DNA of 64,000 bases from Pseudomonas tensinigenes (GTDB lineage Bacteria > Pseudomonadota > Gammaproteobacteria > Pseudomonadales > Pseudomonadaceae). Below are positions 61,839 through 64,000 of this stretch, one piece after another. A program made the position numbers and the translations under genes. The notes beneath the pieces are model-generated. The model searched no databases. It worked only from the letters and a program-made list of their open reading frames with translations, and was not told where the DNA came from. The first letter of the stretch is position 1. Each line of letters begins with the position of its first letter. The stretch lies in contig NZ_CP077089.1 in NCBI RefSeq assembly GCF_014268445.2, positions 4,643,501 to 4,707,500 on the forward strand. Direction: 5' to 3'.

Positions 61839-62207
61839 GGTAACCTTCCACATGTAGGGGCAGAAAAAAGGGGCTACATTATGCCGCCGACAACCTCCTG
61901 TAGCAATGCGCGCTTGTCGCGAAATCGGTAACAAAATTCCGTTCAAAAAAATTACGCCTCTCTCAAGCCCAGTAAATCCGGGGCTTTCAGCGCAGTCAAT
62001 TTTTCGACGACTGTTAGACGATGTCTGTAACCCTCCGTAACACCACCGCGTTTCGGCACTACATAACCACAAAAAAACGGCTGGTTTTTATGGTTACCAC
62101 TACATTTCGTCCAAACGGCGAAGATAGACGTAGTCTGCAACTGACAGGCGGCACCTGACGCCGCTACAATTACCGACTTTGTCGCAAAGCCTGGAGCTCA
62201 ACCTTCC
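61839..62207. other. Divergent gap/mfd control region
   Basis: 369 bases without a gene. The middle is AT-rich (around 61930-61960 and 62060-62100) with probable promoters for both genes. A frame open across the gap start is discounted because it lacks a ribosome site. Confidence 0.55.
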
Positions 62208-64000
62208 GTGCCCGTTCTGCGTCTACCGCTACTCCCTGCCGAGGCAGGTAAACAGCATTGGGGCAATTTGCCCGGTGCTGCCCTCAGTCTGGCGATTGCC
62301 GAGGCTGCCAGCGCTGCCAAGCGCTTCACCCTGCTACTGACCGCCGACAGCCAGAGCGCTGAACGACTGGAACAGGAGCTGAGTTTCTTCGCCCCGGATT
62401 TGCCCGTGCTGCATTTCCCCGACTGGGAAACCCTGCCGTACGACCTGTTTTCGCCGCATCAGGACATCATTTCCCAGCGCATCGCCAGCCTGTATAGGCT
62501 GCCGGAACTGGAACATGGCGTGCTGGTGGTGCCGATCACCACGGCCCTGCATCGTCTGGCGCCGACCAAATTCCTGCTCGGCAGCAGCCTGGTGCTGGAT
62601 GTCGGTCAGAAGCTCGACGTTGAACAGATGCGCTCGCGTCTCGAAGCCAGCGGCTATCGCTACGTCGACACGGTGTATGAGCACGGCGAGTTCACCGTGC
62701 GCGGCGCGTTGATCGACCTGTTCCCGATGGGCAGCAAGTTGCCCTATCGCATCGACCTGTTCGATGACGAAATCGAAACCCTGCGTACTTTCGATCCGGA
62801 AAACCAGCGCTCCATCGACAAGGTCGACTCGGTCAAGCTGCTGCCGGCCCGTGAGTTTCCGCTGCAAAAAGACGCGGTCACCCGCTTCAAGGCGCGCTTC
62901 CGTGAGCGCTTTGACGTCGACTTCCGTCGCTGCCCGATCTTTCAGGATCTGAGCAGCGGGATTACTCCGGCCGGTATCGAGTACTACCTGCCGCTGTTCT
63001 TCGACGAAACCTCGACCCTGTTCGATTACCTGCCGCAAGACACGCAAGTGTTCTCGCTGCCGGGCATCGAGCAAGCGGCGGAGAATTTCTGGAACGACGT
63101 GCGTAATCGTTATGAAGAGCGCCGCGTCGATCCATCGCGTCCTTTATTGCCACCCGCCGAATTGTTCCTGCCGGTGGAAGATTGTTTCGCCCGCCTGAAG
63201 AGTTGGCCGCGTGTGGTTGCCAGTCAGCAAGACGTCGAAACCGGCGTCGGCCGCGAGCGATTCCCCGCGCAGGCGCTGCCGAACCTGGCGATCGAAGCCA
63301 AAGCCACGCAACCGCTGGCGGCGCTGTCGGCATTTCTCGATGAATTCCCCGGCCGCGTGCTGTTCACCGCTGAATCCGCCGGCCGTCGCGAAGTCCTGCT
63401 GGAGTTGCTTGAGCGTCTGAAGCTGCGACCGAAAACCGTCGACAGCTGGCCGGACTTCGTCGCGAGCAAGGATCGCCTGGCGATCACCATTGCCCCGCTC
63501 GATGAAGGTCTGATGCTGGATGACCCGGCGCTGGCACTGGTCGCGGAAAGCCCGCTGTTCGGCCAACGCGTGATGCAACGTCGCCGCCGCGAGAAACGTG
63601 CCGACGGCAACAACGATGCAGTAATCAAGAACCTCACCGAGCTGCGTGAAGGCGCCCCGGTGGTGCACATCGATCACGGTGTCGGCCGCTATCTGGGCCT
63701 GACGATTCTGGAAATCGACAATCAGGCGGCCGAATTCCTCACCCTCGAATACGCCGAGAACGCCAAACTCTATGTGCCGGTGGCCAACCTGCATTTGATT
63801 GCGCGCTACACCGGCAGCGACGATGCGCTGGCCCCGCTGCACCGCCTCGGCTCCGAGGTTTGGCAGAAAGCCAAACGCAAAGCCGCCGAACAGGTGCGCG
63901 ATGTCGCCGCCGAACTGCTCGACATCTATGCCCGCCGCGCCGCTCGCGAAGGCTACGCATTCGCCGACCCGAAGGCCGATTACGCGACGTTCAGCGCCGG
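62208..64000 (+). CDS. mfd: Transcription-repair coupling factor Mfd, 3' end outside window
   Basis: GTG start at 62208 with GGAG fifteen bases upstream; about 597 codons are visible and the frame runs off the window. The part seen covers the UvrB-homology region (LLLTADSQSAERLEQEL, DWETLPYDLFSPHQDIISQR, LGSSLVLDVGQKLDV, YRYVDTVYEHGEFTVRGALIDLFP) and the RNA-polymerase-interaction domain (REGAPVVHIDHGVGRYLGL, about residue 485). The ATPase/translocase domains lie beyond the window. Mfd removes stalled RNA polymerase and recruits UvrA. Full length is usually about 1150 residues. Confidence 0.95.
   Translation, partial: MPVLRLPLLPAEAGKQHWGNLPGAALSLAIAEAASAAKRFTLLLTADSQSAERLEQELSFFAPDLPVLHFPDWETLPYDLFSPHQDIISQRIASLYRLPELEHGVLVVPITTALHRLAPTKFLLGSSLVLDVGQKLDVEQMRSRLEASGYRYVDTVYEHGEFTVRGALIDLFPMGSKLPYRIDLFDDEIETLRTFDPENQRSIDKVDSVKLLPAREFPLQKDAVTRFKARFRERFDVDFRRCPIFQDLSSGITPAGIEYYLPLFFDETSTLFDYLPQDTQVFSLPGIEQAAENFWNDVRNRYEERRVDPSRPLLPPAELFLPVEDCFARLKSWPRVVASQQDVETGVGRERFPAQALPNLAIEAKATQPLAALSAFLDEFPGRVLFTAESAGRREVLLELLERLKLRPKTVDSWPDFVASKDRLAITIAPLDEGLMLDDPALALVAESPLFGQRVMQRRRREKRADGNNDAVIKNLTELREGAPVVHIDHGVGRYLGLTILEIDNQAAEFLTLEYAENAKLYVPVANLHLIARYTGSDDALAPLHRLGSEVWQKAKRKAAEQVRDVAAELLDIYARRAAREGYAFADPKADYATFSA

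Noticed and set aside
60375..61931. 518-codon open frame opposite to gap
   Set aside because: Antisense shadow of a strongly conserved enzyme gene; no recognisable family.

Overview
The window is a chromosomal segment of a fluorescent-group Pseudomonas (P. fluorescens complex type). The evidence is the gene content and order (dusA, tal, rssC-rssB, mlaA, queF, copRS, lolCDE, sthA, gap, mfd, which as I recall follows the PAO1 order closely), the long gluconeogenic-type GAPDH, the GC-rich third codon positions, and the many Pseudomonas REP elements built on GTGGGAGCGAGCCTGCTCGCG. The species cannot be named from the sequence alone.

Region by region. 1-3881: the 3' part of an envelope-glycan cassette, with a five-bladed beta-propeller glycosidase-like protein, an ArnE/F-like SMR protein, a WecE-type sugar aminotransferase and a GT-C membrane glycosyltransferase. 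It looks like a flip-and-transfer system for an undecaprenyl-phosphate amino sugar. 3960-8634: a small lipoprotein, then an Lrp-type regulator divergent from an acetylpolyamine amidohydrolase, an ornithine cyclodeaminase and a CycA-type amino-acid permease, together a polyamine/ornithine catabolic unit. 8679-16059: an accessory, mostly AT-rich region. It holds a DUF6124-type gene with an upstream small ORF, a KAP-type P-loop NTPase with a membrane-protein neighbour, relics, and a 3.4 kb element lodged in the 5' end of dusA (200 bp duplicated, 72 bp of it identical). The element carries a DUF3800-type gene and an HNH-like/glycine-rich/beta-domain protein but no integrase.

16060-18327: dusA, a small secreted protein and uppP. 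18328-42103: a large exopolysaccharide locus. Two orphan winged-helix regulators (with a perfect CRP/Vfr site upstream) are followed by a PslA/WcaJ-type initiating transferase and a tandem array of six REP pairs. Then come the minus-strand operon yjbE-wza-yjbF-yjbG-yjbH, galE, galU, an SGNH hydrolase, an acyltransferase, a Wzy-like polymerase, a Wzx-like flippase, a pyruvyltransferase, a GT4 glycosyltransferase, Wzc and Wzb, and a secreted PslG-like glycosidase. UDP-Glc/UDP-Gal supply, very few glycosyltransferases, and pyruvyl and acetyl decoration suggest a short-repeat, acidic Glc/Gal polymer made by the Wzx/Wzy route. A shared motif (GACTAAAAATAACT) lies 150-200 bp upstream of yjbE, galE and wzb.

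42306-64000: core genes, namely tal, the rssC/rssB stress-signalling pair, a PilZ protein, mlaA, a degenerate HAD protein, DUF4404, queF, a copper module (cupredoxin, copR, copS), the lipoprotein-release transporter lolC-lolD-lolE, a second PilZ protein, a glycerophosphodiester phosphodiesterase, sthA, apbE, a citrate-type MFS transporter, gap and the first third to half of mfd, which runs off the window.
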